Source: DASPUH01 sp964518505 (GTDB lineage: Bacteria > Chloroflexota > Limnocylindria > Limnocylindrales > CSP1-4). Taken from it: a stretch of 64,000 nt of DNA. Where the stretch lies: contig CAZFGT010000002.1 of the NCBI GenBank assembly GCA_964518505.1, positions 1-64,000 on the forward strand, written 5' to 3'. The translations under genes were made by a program, and so were the position numbers. Below the pieces are notes generated by a model that saw only the letters and a list, made by a program, of their open reading frames with translations, was not told where the DNA came from and made no database searches. Below are positions 32,438-41,326 of the stretch, one piece after another (position 1 is the first letter of the stretch; each line of letters begins with the position of its first letter).

Positions 32438-33348
32438 GCGACCCGGAACACCTCGACCGCCTGGGCCAGGCGGTCCAGGGCGGCCGGGGTCGGTGGTTGG
32501 AGGTCCACGATCAGATGCTCCGCCCCGGCCGCGGCATGGGCGCGGAAGCCGGCCGCGACCTCGTCCGCCGAGCCACCGAGCGCCGGAGTCGATGGGCCGG
32601 GCGGCACGGTCCCAGGCACGGCGTCGGGCGCCATGAGGTCCGGGTAGCGCACCACCACCCCGATGGTCACGCCCAGCGTGGCCGGGTCGCGACCGACGGC
32701 CTCACAGGCGGCCGCGAGGTCGGCGCGACGGCCGGCCAGCCGCTCGTCCGGCGTCCCGAACCAGGCGGTGTTCCACGCATCGGCGTGACTGGCCGCGAGG
32801 CGCAGCATGCGCGGGCCCTTGGCGGCGACGAGGATGGGGATCCGCCGCGCCGGACGCGGGATCAGGGCACAGTCGTCCGCCGTCTCATAGCGGCCGTGGT
32901 GGTCCACGTGCCCGTCACGCAGGAGGCCGGTGATGATCGCCAGCGCGTCCTGGAAGTGCCCGACCCGCTCCGCGAAGGGGTAGCCGAAGGCCCGGAACTC
33001 CGGCTCATGCCACCCCGTGCCGAGGCCCAGGATGAGGCGGCCCTCGGACACGACGTCGAGGGCAGCAGCCATCTTGGCCAGGAGCGTGGCCGGGCGGAAC
33101 GCGGTGCACATGACGAGGGTGCCCAGTTCCACCCGCTCGGTCGCGTCGGCCAGCGCCGCGAGGATCGTCCAGCACTCGTGGATCCCCGACGCCGGCTGAT
33201 CGGGGAAGCGGAAGAGCAGGTGGTCGAAGACCCAGATGGAGTCCAGCCCCCGCGATTCGGCCTGCCGGGCCAGATCCCGGAGTTCGCGGTAGCTGGGGAT
33301 ATGACCCAGGCTCTCGTCATCGATGGGCATGACGAGCCCGACCTTCAT
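32434..33348 (-). CDS. LLM-class F420-dependent oxidoreductase
   Basis: A 304-residue luciferase-like oxidoreductase. It shows MKVGLVMPIDDESLG, SIWVFDHLLFRFPDQPASG, VELGTLVMCTAFRPATLLAKM and EGRLILGLGTGWHEPEFRAFG. The segment IPILVAAKGPRMLRLAASHADAWN is the cofactor-facing half. It is nearest in sequence to the enzyme at 24909. The ATG lies directly after the stop of the secreted-protein gene, 1 nt away, so the two are one operon. Its substrate is unknown. Confidence 0.9.
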   Translation of the reverse strand: MKVGLVMPIDDESLGHIPSYRELRDLARQAESRGLDSIWVFDHLLFRFPDQPASGIHECWTILAALADATERVELGTLVMCTAFRPATLLAKMAAALDVVSEGRLILGLGTGWHEPEFRAFGYPFAERVGHFQDALAIITGLLRDGHVDHHGRYETADDCALIPRPARRIPILVAAKGPRMLRLAASHADAWNTAWFGTPDERLAGRRADLAAACEAVGRDPATLGVTIGVVVRYPDLMAPDAVPGTVPPGPSTPALGGSADEVAAGFRAHAAAGAEHLIVDLQPPTPAALDRLAQAVEVFRVA

Positions 33349-33349
33349 G

Positions 33350-34294
33350 TCAGACCCAGGTGAACGTGCCGCTCAGGGGTATCGGCGTGCCTGCGGGCAG
33401 GCCGAGGTTGGTGGACTCGTTCTGCACTGTGACGCGGTACTGGTGGTTCTTCACGATCGGCGAGGTCACGTTGAACTTGGGCGCGGCGCTGGGAGCCGGA
33501 TGGTCCTTGGACGTGCCTGCCGTCTGGTCCTGGGCCAGCACGTCCCACTGCCAGTTGTGGCCGCTGCCGGTGTCCATGTTCACGCCCAGGTTGCCGTTGC
33601 CGCGGGCCTTGAAGACGACCGTGAAGCCGTTGACCAGGTTCGCCCCGCCTGTGCCGTCGAAGCGGAAGTTGCTGAGGGTCACCTTGGGCGTCTTGACCGG
33701 CCAGGTGATGGTCAGGTCGATGGCCGGCGCATTGACGCTCGAGGCGTCGGTGATGGCGGTAACCGTCCACGTACCAGTGGCGCCGGTGGCTTTGCCCGCG
33801 AAGCTGATCGTGCCCGAACCCTTCTTGCACGTCGCAGCCTGGGTGCCGGCCCGGAAGCAGATGTTGGCCGTGCTGCTCGCCGTGTCCACCTTGGCCACGA
33901 CGCTGAGGTTGCCCGGGCCATTGCTAGTGAACGCGATGGTGCGCGCCGCGGCGTTCGGCCCGCCGTCGAGCTGCAGGCCGACGAACTGGATCGTCGCCGC
34001 CGGGTAGCTCGGGATGGGCGACGGGCTGGGCGACGGCGACGGCGTCGCGCTGGGGAGCTCCGTCGGCGTCTCGGTCGGCGGCTGTGTCGTCCCGCCCGGA
34101 AGGGTCGGCGTGGGGCTCGCCCCGGCGACGAGGGTGGGTGTCGGGGAGGCGCCGCTCGTGCCGCCACGGGGGATGAGCACGACCGCCGCGCCGAACCCGA
34201 TCAGCAGGGCCAGGACGACCGCCAGGACCATCGCGACACGGCGCCAGCCTTCTTCGGTCACCTCGACCCTCCTGTTCGGCACACGGGCAGCCAC
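33350..34294 (-). CDS. Anchored secreted protein with Pro/Thr/Ser linker, unknown family
   Basis: The 314-residue protein has a short cytoplasmic tail, a membrane anchor (about residues 20-42, VAMVLAVVLALLIGFGAAVVLI), a Pro/Thr/Ser-rich spacer (about 45-95) and a beta-rich external part of about 215 residues with two similar halves beginning IQFVGLQLDGGPNAAARTIAFT and LSNFRFDGTGGANLVNGFTVVF. The halves suggest two Ig-like or similar beta domains. Two Cys (ICFRAGTQAATC) may form a disulfide. I do not recognise the family. Confidence 0.65.
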   Translation of the reverse strand: MAARVPNRRVEVTEEGWRRVAMVLAVVLALLIGFGAAVVLIPRGGTSGASPTPTLVAGASPTPTLPGGTTQPPTETPTELPSATPSPSPSPSPIPSYPAATIQFVGLQLDGGPNAAARTIAFTSNGPGNLSVVAKVDTASSTANICFRAGTQAATCKKGSGTISFAGKATGATGTWTVTAITDASSVNAPAIDLTITWPVKTPKVTLSNFRFDGTGGANLVNGFTVVFKARGNGNLGVNMDTGSGHNWQWDVLAQDQTAGTSKDHPAPSAAPKFNVTSPIVKNHQYRVTVQNESTNLGLPAGTPIPLSGTFTWV

Positions 34295-34351
34295 ACGGAG
34301 GATAGCGAGCCTCGAGCAGCGGCGCGAGGCCGGAGGCGCGGCTCCCTCGGC

Positions 34352-34357
34352 TATACT
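34352..34357 (+). promoter_or_regulatory. -10 box TATACT of tRNA-Pro
   Basis: TATACT is the best -10 match near the tRNA and lies 35 nt before its 5' end; transcription would begin near the hairpin at 34365. Confidence 0.6.
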
Positions 34358-34364
34358 CCCCTCC

Positions 34365-34383
34365 CCACGGCGCAGCGCCGTGG
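34365..34383 (+). promoter_or_regulatory. Hairpin in the 5' leader of pre-tRNA-Pro
   Basis: CCACGGCG and CGCCGTGG form a perfect 8-bp stem with a CAG loop, sitting at the presumed transcript 5' end and stopping 9 nt before the mature tRNA. Confidence 0.45.
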
Positions 34384-34392
34384 CCTCACGGT

Positions 34393-34469
<77 letters not shown>

Positions 34470-34585
34470 TTCCCATCACTCGCATCGTCGCGCCCGACTA
34501 CGTCCTCGAGGCCCTCCGTGAGAGCCCACGGTTGTCCGATCCCACCGACGGAGTGCAAGGGACCGCGGGCGGTAAGGTCTTCATC

Positions 34586-34651
34586 ATGCTGCGTGAGTCG
34601 TTCCTCGGGCGCGCACGCTCAAGGGACCAGTCGCGAAGTATGCGGCGGTGA
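34586..34651 (+). CDS. 21-codon upstream ORF overlapping the hydrolase start
   Basis: ATG at 34586 opens a 21-residue basic peptide (MLRESFLGRARSRDQSRSMR plus one Arg). Its TGA overlaps the GTG start of the next gene as GTGA. A TAAGGT box lies 7 nt before the ATG, the same spacing as the leaderless starts in this window. It may couple translation into the hydrolase gene. Confidence 0.4.
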   Translation: MLRESFLGRARSRDQSRSMRR

Positions 34652-35631
34652 TCGAGGATGTCGTCATCGTCAGGCCCGGCTACACGTTGCCCTCGACGAT
34701 CGCGTGGCCGGCGAGCGATGGCGCTGCGCCGTGCGCCGTGTTCTTCGCCGGGAGCGGGCCGACCGACCGCGACTGGAACTCGCCGCTCCTGCCGGGCACG
34801 AACGGCGGCGGCGCGCAGCTCGCGCTCGCCCTGCAAGCGCGCGGCGTCGGCTCGATCCGCTTCGACAAGGTCGGCTCCGGCGTCAACATGCCGAAGAGCA
34901 TGGCGCCGGCGGACCTGAAGATGCTCGAGGTGCTCTCCCTCGCTCACTACACCGACGAGATCCTCGCTGCGTGGGACGAGCTCGCGAGCCACGACCGCTG
35001 CGGCCGGCTCTTCTTGCTCGGCCACAGCGAAGGGTCGATCCACGCATCGTCAGCTGCCATCGTGCAGCAGACGACCCTACGCTTCGCCGGCCTGATCAGC
35101 ATGTCCGGACCCGCGCGCTCGATCCTCGACACCGCGATCGAGCAGATCCGGGCGATGGGTCTCCAAGCGGGGACGGACGCCGCGCTCGTCGACCACGCGC
35201 TCGGCGACTTTCGCGCCGCGATGGTGCGCCCAGATGCCCCGGCACCGGATCTATCCGCGCTCCCCGGAGCCGCCGCGGGCTTGTGGCAGGTGGCACACGA
35301 TCCGCTGCAACAGCGGGTAGCGCGCGAGCTGCTCTTCGCCGATCCGCTCGTGGCGCTTCCCGCCTATTTCGGGCGCGCCCTCGTCGTCTCGGCGGCCAAC
35401 GATGCCCAGGTGCCCGGGTCCGATGCGGACGCGATCTATGCCGCCCTGGCGAGTGATGCACGGCACAAGACGCGCGTGACGATCGCGAACGCCAACCACG
35501 TCTACAAGTCGGAGACGCGGGCGCCATCAACGCTGAGCCCCGCCGAGATCGGCGCCAGCTACGCCGACGACAACCACGCGCTGGCCGACGGGCTCGTCGA
35601 CGCGATCGTGCGCTTCGTCACTACGAAGTAA
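34648..35631 (+). CDS. Alpha/beta-hydrolase-fold protein
   Basis: The 327-residue protein belongs to the serine hydrolase group with the nucleophile elbow LLGHSEGSI (Ser about 132), an oxyanion-side segment FFAGSGPTDRDWN, the acid in VVSAANDAQVPG, and the His in IANANHVYK. There is no signal peptide. It is similar to dienelactone- and acyl-hydrolase types; the substrate is unknown. The GTG overlaps the stop of a short upstream ORF. It is the first gene after tRNA-Pro, but no att duplication was seen. Confidence 0.82.
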   Translation: MIEDVVIVRPGYTLPSTIAWPASDGAAPCAVFFAGSGPTDRDWNSPLLPGTNGGGAQLALALQARGVGSIRFDKVGSGVNMPKSMAPADLKMLEVLSLAHYTDEILAAWDELASHDRCGRLFLLGHSEGSIHASSAAIVQQTTLRFAGLISMSGPARSILDTAIEQIRAMGLQAGTDAALVDHALGDFRAAMVRPDAPAPDLSALPGAAAGLWQVAHDPLQQRVARELLFADPLVALPAYFGRALVVSAANDAQVPGSDADAIYAALASDARHKTRVTIANANHVYKSETRAPSTLSPAEIGASYADDNHALADGLVDAIVRFVTTK

Positions 35632-35660
35632 CTGCGGCTCCTCGTGGGGTTGGTCCCGCG

Positions 35661-35820
35661 TTAAGAAGCCTGGGCTTGGTCAGGGTCTTGGAGGAAGAAC
35701 CGGCGCAGCTCTGGCGCCACCTGCTGCGGCTGGCCACCCCGGTTCCGGTTGCCGTACCCGCCGTGGTTCAACCCTGTGAAGTCGACCCGGGCCACGCCTG
35801 TGGCGAGTTGCTGGCGTCTC
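35661..35820 (-). pseudogene. Possible C-terminal gene remnant
   Basis: A reverse-strand frame of about 50 codons ending at TAA (35661-35663) reads like the tail of a protein (VDFTGLNHGGYGNRNRGG and later APELRRFFLQDP). It begins directly downstream of the cyclase-NB-ARC gene stop and has no start codon signal. It is in a different frame from that gene. The family is not recognised, so a remnant is only one reading. Confidence 0.25.
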
Positions 35821-38634
35821 CTAGGGCGACAGAGCGAACGCCACGGCTGCATCCGCGGTCATCCCGCCACCCTCGGCCCATGCCAAGCCCAGGGATCCCG
35901 GGTCGAGGTCGTCGCGCAGCCGGCCGACCGCGGAGTCGAACTCATCACGTTCGAAGTCGGACATCGCGGCCTTGGCGACCTCCCGCAGCGCTTCGGCGGC
36001 CCCCAGCAGCCGCGCTGCCCGGAGGCCGTTTCCCCGCGACATCGCGACGTACGCGAAGGATTCGAGCTGGTTGGCGACCGCGCCGCGGTTGCCGCTCCGC
36101 TGCCAGCCGCGGAGCGTCTGGCGGTACTCCGCCTCGGCCGCATCGATCCGGCCGGAGCGGCGCAGGACGTGACCGAGCTCGCTCTGGACCGAGAGCTCGA
36201 AGCGCTGGTCGCCGATGGCGTGGAACTGGACTTGGGATTGCCGGAACCAACGCTCGGCATCCTCCAGCCGGCCGACCTGGCTCGCGACGCGTCCGCGGAT
36301 CTGGCTGACCCACGCGATCTCTTGCGGGTTGCCCGATCGCGCGGCCGCCTCGCTGGCCCGCACCAGCCAGCGTTCCGCGGCGTCGAGGTCGACCGAGGCC
36401 TCGACCAGCGCCCGCCCACCGGCGATCCGGCCGGCGCCTGCCGAGTAGCCAAGCTCGTTCGCGATGTCCCAAGCCTCATCGAGCATCGCTCGCAGGCCGT
36501 CGACGTCGCGTGCATCGGCAGCGATGGCACGTATGGTCACCAGGATGGCGATCGCGTCCGCGATGGCCGCGGGATCGCCTGACCGCCGGGCGATGTCCAG
36601 GGCTTCCTGGCCGAGCGAGGTGCCCTCCGCATGACCGATCGACTCCGCGACGACGGCGGCACCCGTGAGGCCCCGGGCGACGAGAACCGCCCTCGCCCGG
36701 GCCGCGGGCGCCGAGTCGGGCTCGGGCAGTGCCCGCACGCGCTCCACCGCGTGCAGGAAGTGGTCGAGCCCTTCGGATCCCATCGCGCGCGATCGCCAGT
36801 AGCGGGTCAGGGCGACGCACATCTCGAGGGCCTCATCGGGGTTCGCACCGTCAGCCCAGTCGAGCGCAGTGCGCAGGTTGCCGATCTCGGCATCGAGGCG
36901 CTCCATCCAGCCCGGTAGCTCGGGCCCCTCGAGCCCTTGCTCGGCGTCGCGTGTCAGCCGCAGGAAGACGGCGAGCTGACGGTCACGGAGCAGCACCGTC
37001 TCACCGCTTGCCGCGAGCTGATCGGCTGCGTACTGGCGGATCGTCTCCAGCATCCGGTAGCGGGTGGCGCCGGCGTGGTCGACGACGACGAGCGAGCGGT
37101 CGACGAGGCGACCGAGACCGTCGAGCGTGGCGAGCCGGGCGCGGCCGTCCGCAGGGTGATCAAAGGTCACGCCCGTCGCGGCCTCGAGTGTCCAGCCCCC
37201 GGCGAAGACGGCGAGTCGGCGGAGGAGCCGGCGGTCGTCGTCCTCGAGCAGGTCCCAGCTCCAGTCGATGAGCGCCTGCAGCGTCCGCTGCCGCGGCACC
37301 GCCGTCCGTCGTCCGCCGGTCAGCAGGCGAAACCGGTCACTGAGGCCCTGGGCGATCTCGTCGGCAGACAGCACATTCACCCGCGCGGCCGCCAGCTCGA
37401 GCGCAAGCGGGATGCCGTCGAGCCGCCGGCAGATCTCCACGACGGCGCCGACGTTCGAGAGATCCAGGGCGAACGCCGGCAGGGTCGCCCTGGCCCGCTC
37501 CAGGAAGAGCGAGACAGCCTCCGACTGGCCTGCCTCCTCGAGTGTCTCGCCGTCAACGACCAGATGGCCGCCCCGCTCTTCCACCGGGGCCGGCAGGGCC
37601 AGGGAGGGGACGGCGAAGACTGCCTCCCCATCGACGCCGAGGGGTTCGCGACTCGTCGCCAGCACGCTGATCGTGGGGCAGCTGCCCAGCAAGCGGTAGG
37701 TCACGTCGGCGGCGGCTTCGATCAGATGTTCGCAGTTGTCGAGGACCAGCAGGAGCTCCTTCGAGCGCAGGTAGTCGGCGATGGTGTCGATCGGGGGCTG
37801 CCCGGGCTGTTGTTGCACCCGCAGGACGCGCCCGATCTCCGCGACGACGAGCTCCGGGTCGGTGAGCGGCGCTAGCTCGACCAGCCAGGCGCCGTCGGCA
37901 TAGCCGTCGAGGGCATCCGCGGCAACCTGCAGTTCCAGGCGCGTCTTGCCGGTGCCGCCGACACCGACCAGCGTGACCAGGCGGCTCCGCTCAAGCAGGC
38001 CCCTGACCTCCGCCGATTCCCGCTCGCGCCCCACGAACGAGGTGACCTGAGGTCGGAGGTTGGTGGGGCGCTCGGTCACCGCGCGGAGCGGCGGGAACTC
38101 GCGGCGCAGCCCCGTCGCCACCAGCTGGTAGACATGCTCGGGTCGGTCGAGGTCCCGGAGGCGCTGCTCGCCAAGATCGACGAGCTCCGATCCCGGCGCC
38201 TGGTCGTCGGCCACGAGCGCCGAGGTCGTCGAAGACACGAGCACCTGGCCGCCGTGGCCGATGGCCATCAGGCGAGCCGTCCGGTTCAGGGCGGGCCCGA
38301 AGAGGTCGCCGTCGCGGACCTCGGCGCTCCCGGAGTGGATCGCCATCCGCACACGCAGTGGCCCCGTCGTCGGCCAGGCGTGGCGCTCGAGCGCTCGCTG
38401 GGCCTCGACGGCTGCACTAAGCCCCGCCTCGGGCCGGTCGAAGGCGGCCAGCACACCGTCGCCGGTCGTCTTGACGACCGTCCCGCCCGCCTGTTCCACG
38501 GCCGCGCGAAGCAACGCGTCGTGGGCTTCGAGCGCGACGCTCATGGCGGCCCGCTGCTCCTCCCAGAGCCGCGTGCTCCCCTCGATGTCGGTCAGCAGGA
38601 ACGTGGCGGTCCGGGCCGCGGGCGACGTCGTCAT
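35821..38634 (-). CDS. Adenylate/guanylate cyclase - NB-ARC ATPase - TPR regulator
   Basis: This 937-residue protein has three parts. Residues 8-175 are a class III nucleotide cyclase domain, with metal Asp in FLLTDIEGSTRLWEE, KTTGDGVLAAF, and the transition-state Asn/Arg in PALNRTARLM, so it could be active. Residues about 200-480 are an AfsR/LuxR-type NB-ARC ATPase with P-loop VGVGGTGKT and Walker B LLLVLDNCEHLIEA. The rest is helical TPR-like repeats. There is no DNA-binding domain, unlike related SARP/LuxR proteins. It probably senses a partner and makes a cyclic nucleotide or acts as a switch. Confidence 0.9.
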   Translation of the reverse strand: MTTSPAARTATFLLTDIEGSTRLWEEQRAAMSVALEAHDALLRAAVEQAGGTVVKTTGDGVLAAFDRPEAGLSAAVEAQRALERHAWPTTGPLRVRMAIHSGSAEVRDGDLFGPALNRTARLMAIGHGGQVLVSSTTSALVADDQAPGSELVDLGEQRLRDLDRPEHVYQLVATGLRREFPPLRAVTERPTNLRPQVTSFVGRERESAEVRGLLERSRLVTLVGVGGTGKTRLELQVAADALDGYADGAWLVELAPLTDPELVVAEIGRVLRVQQQPGQPPIDTIADYLRSKELLLVLDNCEHLIEAAADVTYRLLGSCPTISVLATSREPLGVDGEAVFAVPSLALPAPVEERGGHLVVDGETLEEAGQSEAVSLFLERARATLPAFALDLSNVGAVVEICRRLDGIPLALELAAARVNVLSADEIAQGLSDRFRLLTGGRRTAVPRQRTLQALIDWSWDLLEDDDRRLLRRLAVFAGGWTLEAATGVTFDHPADGRARLATLDGLGRLVDRSLVVVDHAGATRYRMLETIRQYAADQLAASGETVLLRDRQLAVFLRLTRDAEQGLEGPELPGWMERLDAEIGNLRTALDWADGANPDEALEMCVALTRYWRSRAMGSEGLDHFLHAVERVRALPEPDSAPAARARAVLVARGLTGAAVVAESIGHAEGTSLGQEALDIARRSGDPAAIADAIAILVTIRAIAADARDVDGLRAMLDEAWDIANELGYSAGAGRIAGGRALVEASVDLDAAERWLVRASEAAARSGNPQEIAWVSQIRGRVASQVGRLEDAERWFRQSQVQFHAIGDQRFELSVQSELGHVLRRSGRIDAAEAEYRQTLRGWQRSGNRGAVANQLESFAYVAMSRGNGLRAARLLGAAEALREVAKAAMSDFERDEFDSAVGRLRDDLDPGSLGLAWAEGGGMTADAAVAFALSP

Positions 38635-38723
38635 CGCCGGCCGGCTGACACGCGCATGGCCAGCATCCTCCGGGCTGGGACGTGCGGCGTCAAGGACGGT
38701 CGAGACGTGTCATCTTCTGGTGA

Positions 38724-39107
38724 GTGACTGAGCCCGTCGCTACCGACGACACGCGCGTCGATCGCTGGCTGTGTGCGGTGCGCCTCGTGAAGACCCGCCC
38801 ACTCGCGACCCGCATGTGCGAGGGCGGCCACGTCCTGGTGAACGGATCGCGGGCCAAGCCGTCGACGAAGGTTCGCGCGGGCGATCGCATCGAGGCGCTC
38901 ATCGCCGATCGCAAGCGCATCGTCGAGATCCTGCGGCCGATCGAGTCGCGTGTCGGGGCGGCCATGGCCGCGACCTGCTACGTCGACCACAGCCCGCCCG
39001 TCGTGCCGGAGCCCAGGCAGGGGACCGTGCCTGTGCGCGGCGAGGGTCGGCCGAGCAAGCGTCTCCGGCGCGAGTTCGAGCGTCTGCGCCGGACTGCCGA
39101 CGCCTGA
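38724..39107 (+). CDS. S4-domain RNA-binding protein (Hsp15-like)
   Basis: The 127-residue protein starts with an S4 domain, RVDRWLCAVRLVKTRPLATRMCEGGHVLVNGSRAKPSTKVRAGD in family order, followed by a basic tail ending RRPSKRLRREFERLRR-like residues. This matches Hsp15/YrfH proteins, which bind stalled 50S subunits carrying peptidyl-tRNA after heat stress. The GTG start is divergent from the cyclase gene. The convergent ammonia-lyase gene ends 4 nt downstream. Confidence 0.85.
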   Translation: MTEPVATDDTRVDRWLCAVRLVKTRPLATRMCEGGHVLVNGSRAKPSTKVRAGDRIEALIADRKRIVEILRPIESRVGAAMAATCYVDHSPPVVPEPRQGTVPVRGEGRPSKRLRREFERLRRTADA

Positions 39108-39111
39108 GCGC

Positions 39112-40701
39112 TCAGCCCAGAGGACCGACGGCCCGCTCCACCTCGTCGAGGATCTCTCCCGAGCGCACCACCTCGGCCATCGCCGTGTGATCGACATGCA
39201 GCGGGCGATCCTCTTCGAGGTGCGCGACGTGGCGCCGCACGGCCGCGTGCGCCGTCGTCACGCCGGCGCCGTGGGTGAAGTCGCGGAAGTCGAGCGCCTG
39301 GGCAGCCGCCATGAACTCGATGCCCAGGACCCCGTAGGCGTTCGCCAAGATCTGCCCTGTCTTGAGCGCCGTGTTCATGCCCATCGACACGAAGTCTTCC
39401 TGGTCGGCGGCCGCGGGGATCGACTGCACCGCCGCCGGGGCGGCCAGGATGCGCTGCTCGACGATGAGCGTATCGGCCGTGTACTGGCTGAGCATCAGCC
39501 CGCTGAACATGCCGGCGCCGCGTGTGAGGAAGGCCGGCAGGCCCACGCTCAGCGCCGGGTTGAGCAGGCGGTTGAGGCGTCGCTCGGAGAGGACGCAGGC
39601 CATCGTCAGGGCCGTCCCCACCATCTCCATGGGCAGGGACACCGGCGTACCCTGGAAGTTGGCGCCCGTGAGGGTCAGCCGCGACTCGGGCAGGAAGATG
39701 GGGTTGTCGCCCACGCCATTGAGTTCGATCTCCACCTGCTGCCACGCCCAGGCGACCGCATCGTGCGCTGCGCCCAGGACCTGCGGCGAGGACCGCATCG
39801 AGTAGGCGTCCTGGACGTGCGTCCGTAGCCTGCCGGTGGCCAGGTCACTGCCGGCCAGGCACCCGCCGATGGCGCGCGCGGCCCGGATCGCGCCGGCGAA
39901 CCCGCGGAGTTCATGCAGACGCACGTCGTAGGGCTGCAGATTCGCCAGGAGGGCCTCCAGCGACATCGCGCAGGCGATCTCCGCCTGCCGCAGCCAGCGC
40001 TCCGTGTCCCACAGGTGCAGGGCGCTGATGGCCGTCAGCAGGTTGGAGCCGTTGATGGTGGCGAGCCCATCGCGGGCCTGCAGGCCGGGAATGGGGATTT
40101 GGGCACGCGCCATGGCCACCGCTCCGGGCAGCCGCTCACCGTCGAACCAGGCTTCGCCCTCCCCCATCAGCAGGAGCGCGACCTGGGCCATGGGGGCCAG
40201 GTCACCGCTGGCCCCCACCGAGCCCTTGGCGCACACGACCGGCGTCACGCCCCGGTTCAGCATCGCCACGAGGGTCTGGGTGATCTCCGGGCGGCAACCG
40301 GAGTAGCCATGTGCGTGCACGTTGATCCGGCCGGCCATGGCCGCGCGGACGGACGGGATGGGGGCCGGCTCGCCGATGCCCGCCGCGTGGTTGTAGATGA
40401 GGTACCGCTGGAACTGCTCGACCTGCTCGTCGGTGAGCACGACTTCGGAGAACTCGCCGATGCCGGTGTTCACCCCGTACATGATCTCGTGGGCTGCGAT
40501 CTTCTCGTCGACCATCGCCCGGCAGGTACGGATGCGCTGGACGGCGGCGGGGTCCAGGGTCACCGGGGCACCCTCACGCGCGATCCGGACGAGGCGCTCG
40601 ATGGTGAGCGACGAGCCGTCCAGGACGATGGGCGCCAGGGGGTGCAGACCCACCTCACCGCGCGAGGCAAGCTCAGGCTCGTGCCCGTGGAGAAGCACCA
40701 T
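39112..40701 (-). CDS. hutH: MIO-type aromatic amino acid ammonia-lyase (histidine ammonia-lyase-like)
   Basis: A 529-residue enzyme of the HAL/PAL/TAL family. The MIO cofactor forms from A164-S165-G166 in CAKGSVGASGDLAPMAQ, and the catalytic Tyr75 is in IMYGVNTGIG. The substrate-selectivity position reads N104-H105 (RYLIYNHAAGIGEP), where typical histidine lyases have Ser-His and tyrosine lyases His-Leu, so the substrate is uncertain. No hutU, hutI or hutG lies nearby. CACCCT 8 nt before the ATG may be its -10 box. It would release ammonia from His or an aromatic amino acid. Confidence 0.85.
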   Translation of the reverse strand: MVLLHGHEPELASRGEVGLHPLAPIVLDGSSLTIERLVRIAREGAPVTLDPAAVQRIRTCRAMVDEKIAAHEIMYGVNTGIGEFSEVVLTDEQVEQFQRYLIYNHAAGIGEPAPIPSVRAAMAGRINVHAHGYSGCRPEITQTLVAMLNRGVTPVVCAKGSVGASGDLAPMAQVALLLMGEGEAWFDGERLPGAVAMARAQIPIPGLQARDGLATINGSNLLTAISALHLWDTERWLRQAEIACAMSLEALLANLQPYDVRLHELRGFAGAIRAARAIGGCLAGSDLATGRLRTHVQDAYSMRSSPQVLGAAHDAVAWAWQQVEIELNGVGDNPIFLPESRLTLTGANFQGTPVSLPMEMVGTALTMACVLSERRLNRLLNPALSVGLPAFLTRGAGMFSGLMLSQYTADTLIVEQRILAAPAAVQSIPAAADQEDFVSMGMNTALKTGQILANAYGVLGIEFMAAAQALDFRDFTHGAGVTTAHAAVRRHVAHLEEDRPLHVDHTAMAEVVRSGEILDEVERAVGPLG

Positions 40702-40781
40702 CAGGCTGAAGGGTGGCCCCCGCGGCGGGGCGCCTGCAGAGCCGTGCGACCTGACCTGACGGGGTCGTTGGTCACCGGCCC

Positions 40782-41249
40782 TTGCATTCGCGAGTCCGGT
40801 GGTTCGAGGAGTTGCACGAGGTCGTACGGGAAATGGATCAGAAGATCGAGGCGTGGACCAAACCCGAGCTGCTCGAGCGGTGGTGGGCGCCGAAGTCGTT
40901 TCCCATCAAGCTGCGTTCGTGCGAGACGGATGTGCGCGTCGGGGGCCGGTACCGTCTGGTCTTCGGTTACGAGGGCTCGACCATGGAGTTCTTCGGTCGG
41001 TACCTCGAGGTGACACCGTCCTCGCGCCTGGTCTGGACCAACGACGAAGGGGACCAGGGTGGGACGGTCACCACGGTGACCTTCGAGGAAACGGGCGGCA
41101 GGACGCACGTGACCGTGCACGATCTCTATCCCTCCAAAGAGGCCTTGGACGGTGCGATCGCCTCCGGGTCGACGTCAGGGATGCCCGAATCGCTCGGGCA
41201 ACTGGACGAGCTTCTCGCCAGTCTCGGCGCGAGCGCGGGAGCGTCGTGA
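40782..41249 (+). CDS. AHSA1/SRPBCC-domain protein
   Basis: This 155-residue protein has an activator-of-Hsp90-like (AHSA1) domain: IEAWTKPELLERWWAPKSF, then RVGGRYRLVFGYEGSTMEFFGRYLEV, and VTFEETGGRTHVTVH. Such proteins bind small hydrophobic ligands. The only in-frame start upstream of the domain is a TTG at 40782, and the first strand looks three or four residues shorter than usual, so the N-terminus may be miscalled or slightly damaged. No ribosome site is clear. Confidence 0.7.
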   Translation: MHSRVRWFEELHEVVREMDQKIEAWTKPELLERWWAPKSFPIKLRSCETDVRVGGRYRLVFGYEGSTMEFFGRYLEVTPSSRLVWTNDEGDQGGTVTTVTFEETGGRTHVTVHDLYPSKEALDGAIASGSTSGMPESLGQLDELLASLGASAGAS

Positions 41250-41326
41250 AGGCGTCGATCGGCCGTGCTGCCAAGGACCTGGATGGGCTGGGGCGTCAGC
41301 CGCTGGATCTCGGCGATGGTCCGCGG

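Noticed and set aside
40782..41249. AHSA1-domain gene as a pseudogene
   Set aside because: The start is a rare TTG and the first strand is short, but the domain is otherwise intact with no stop or frameshift.
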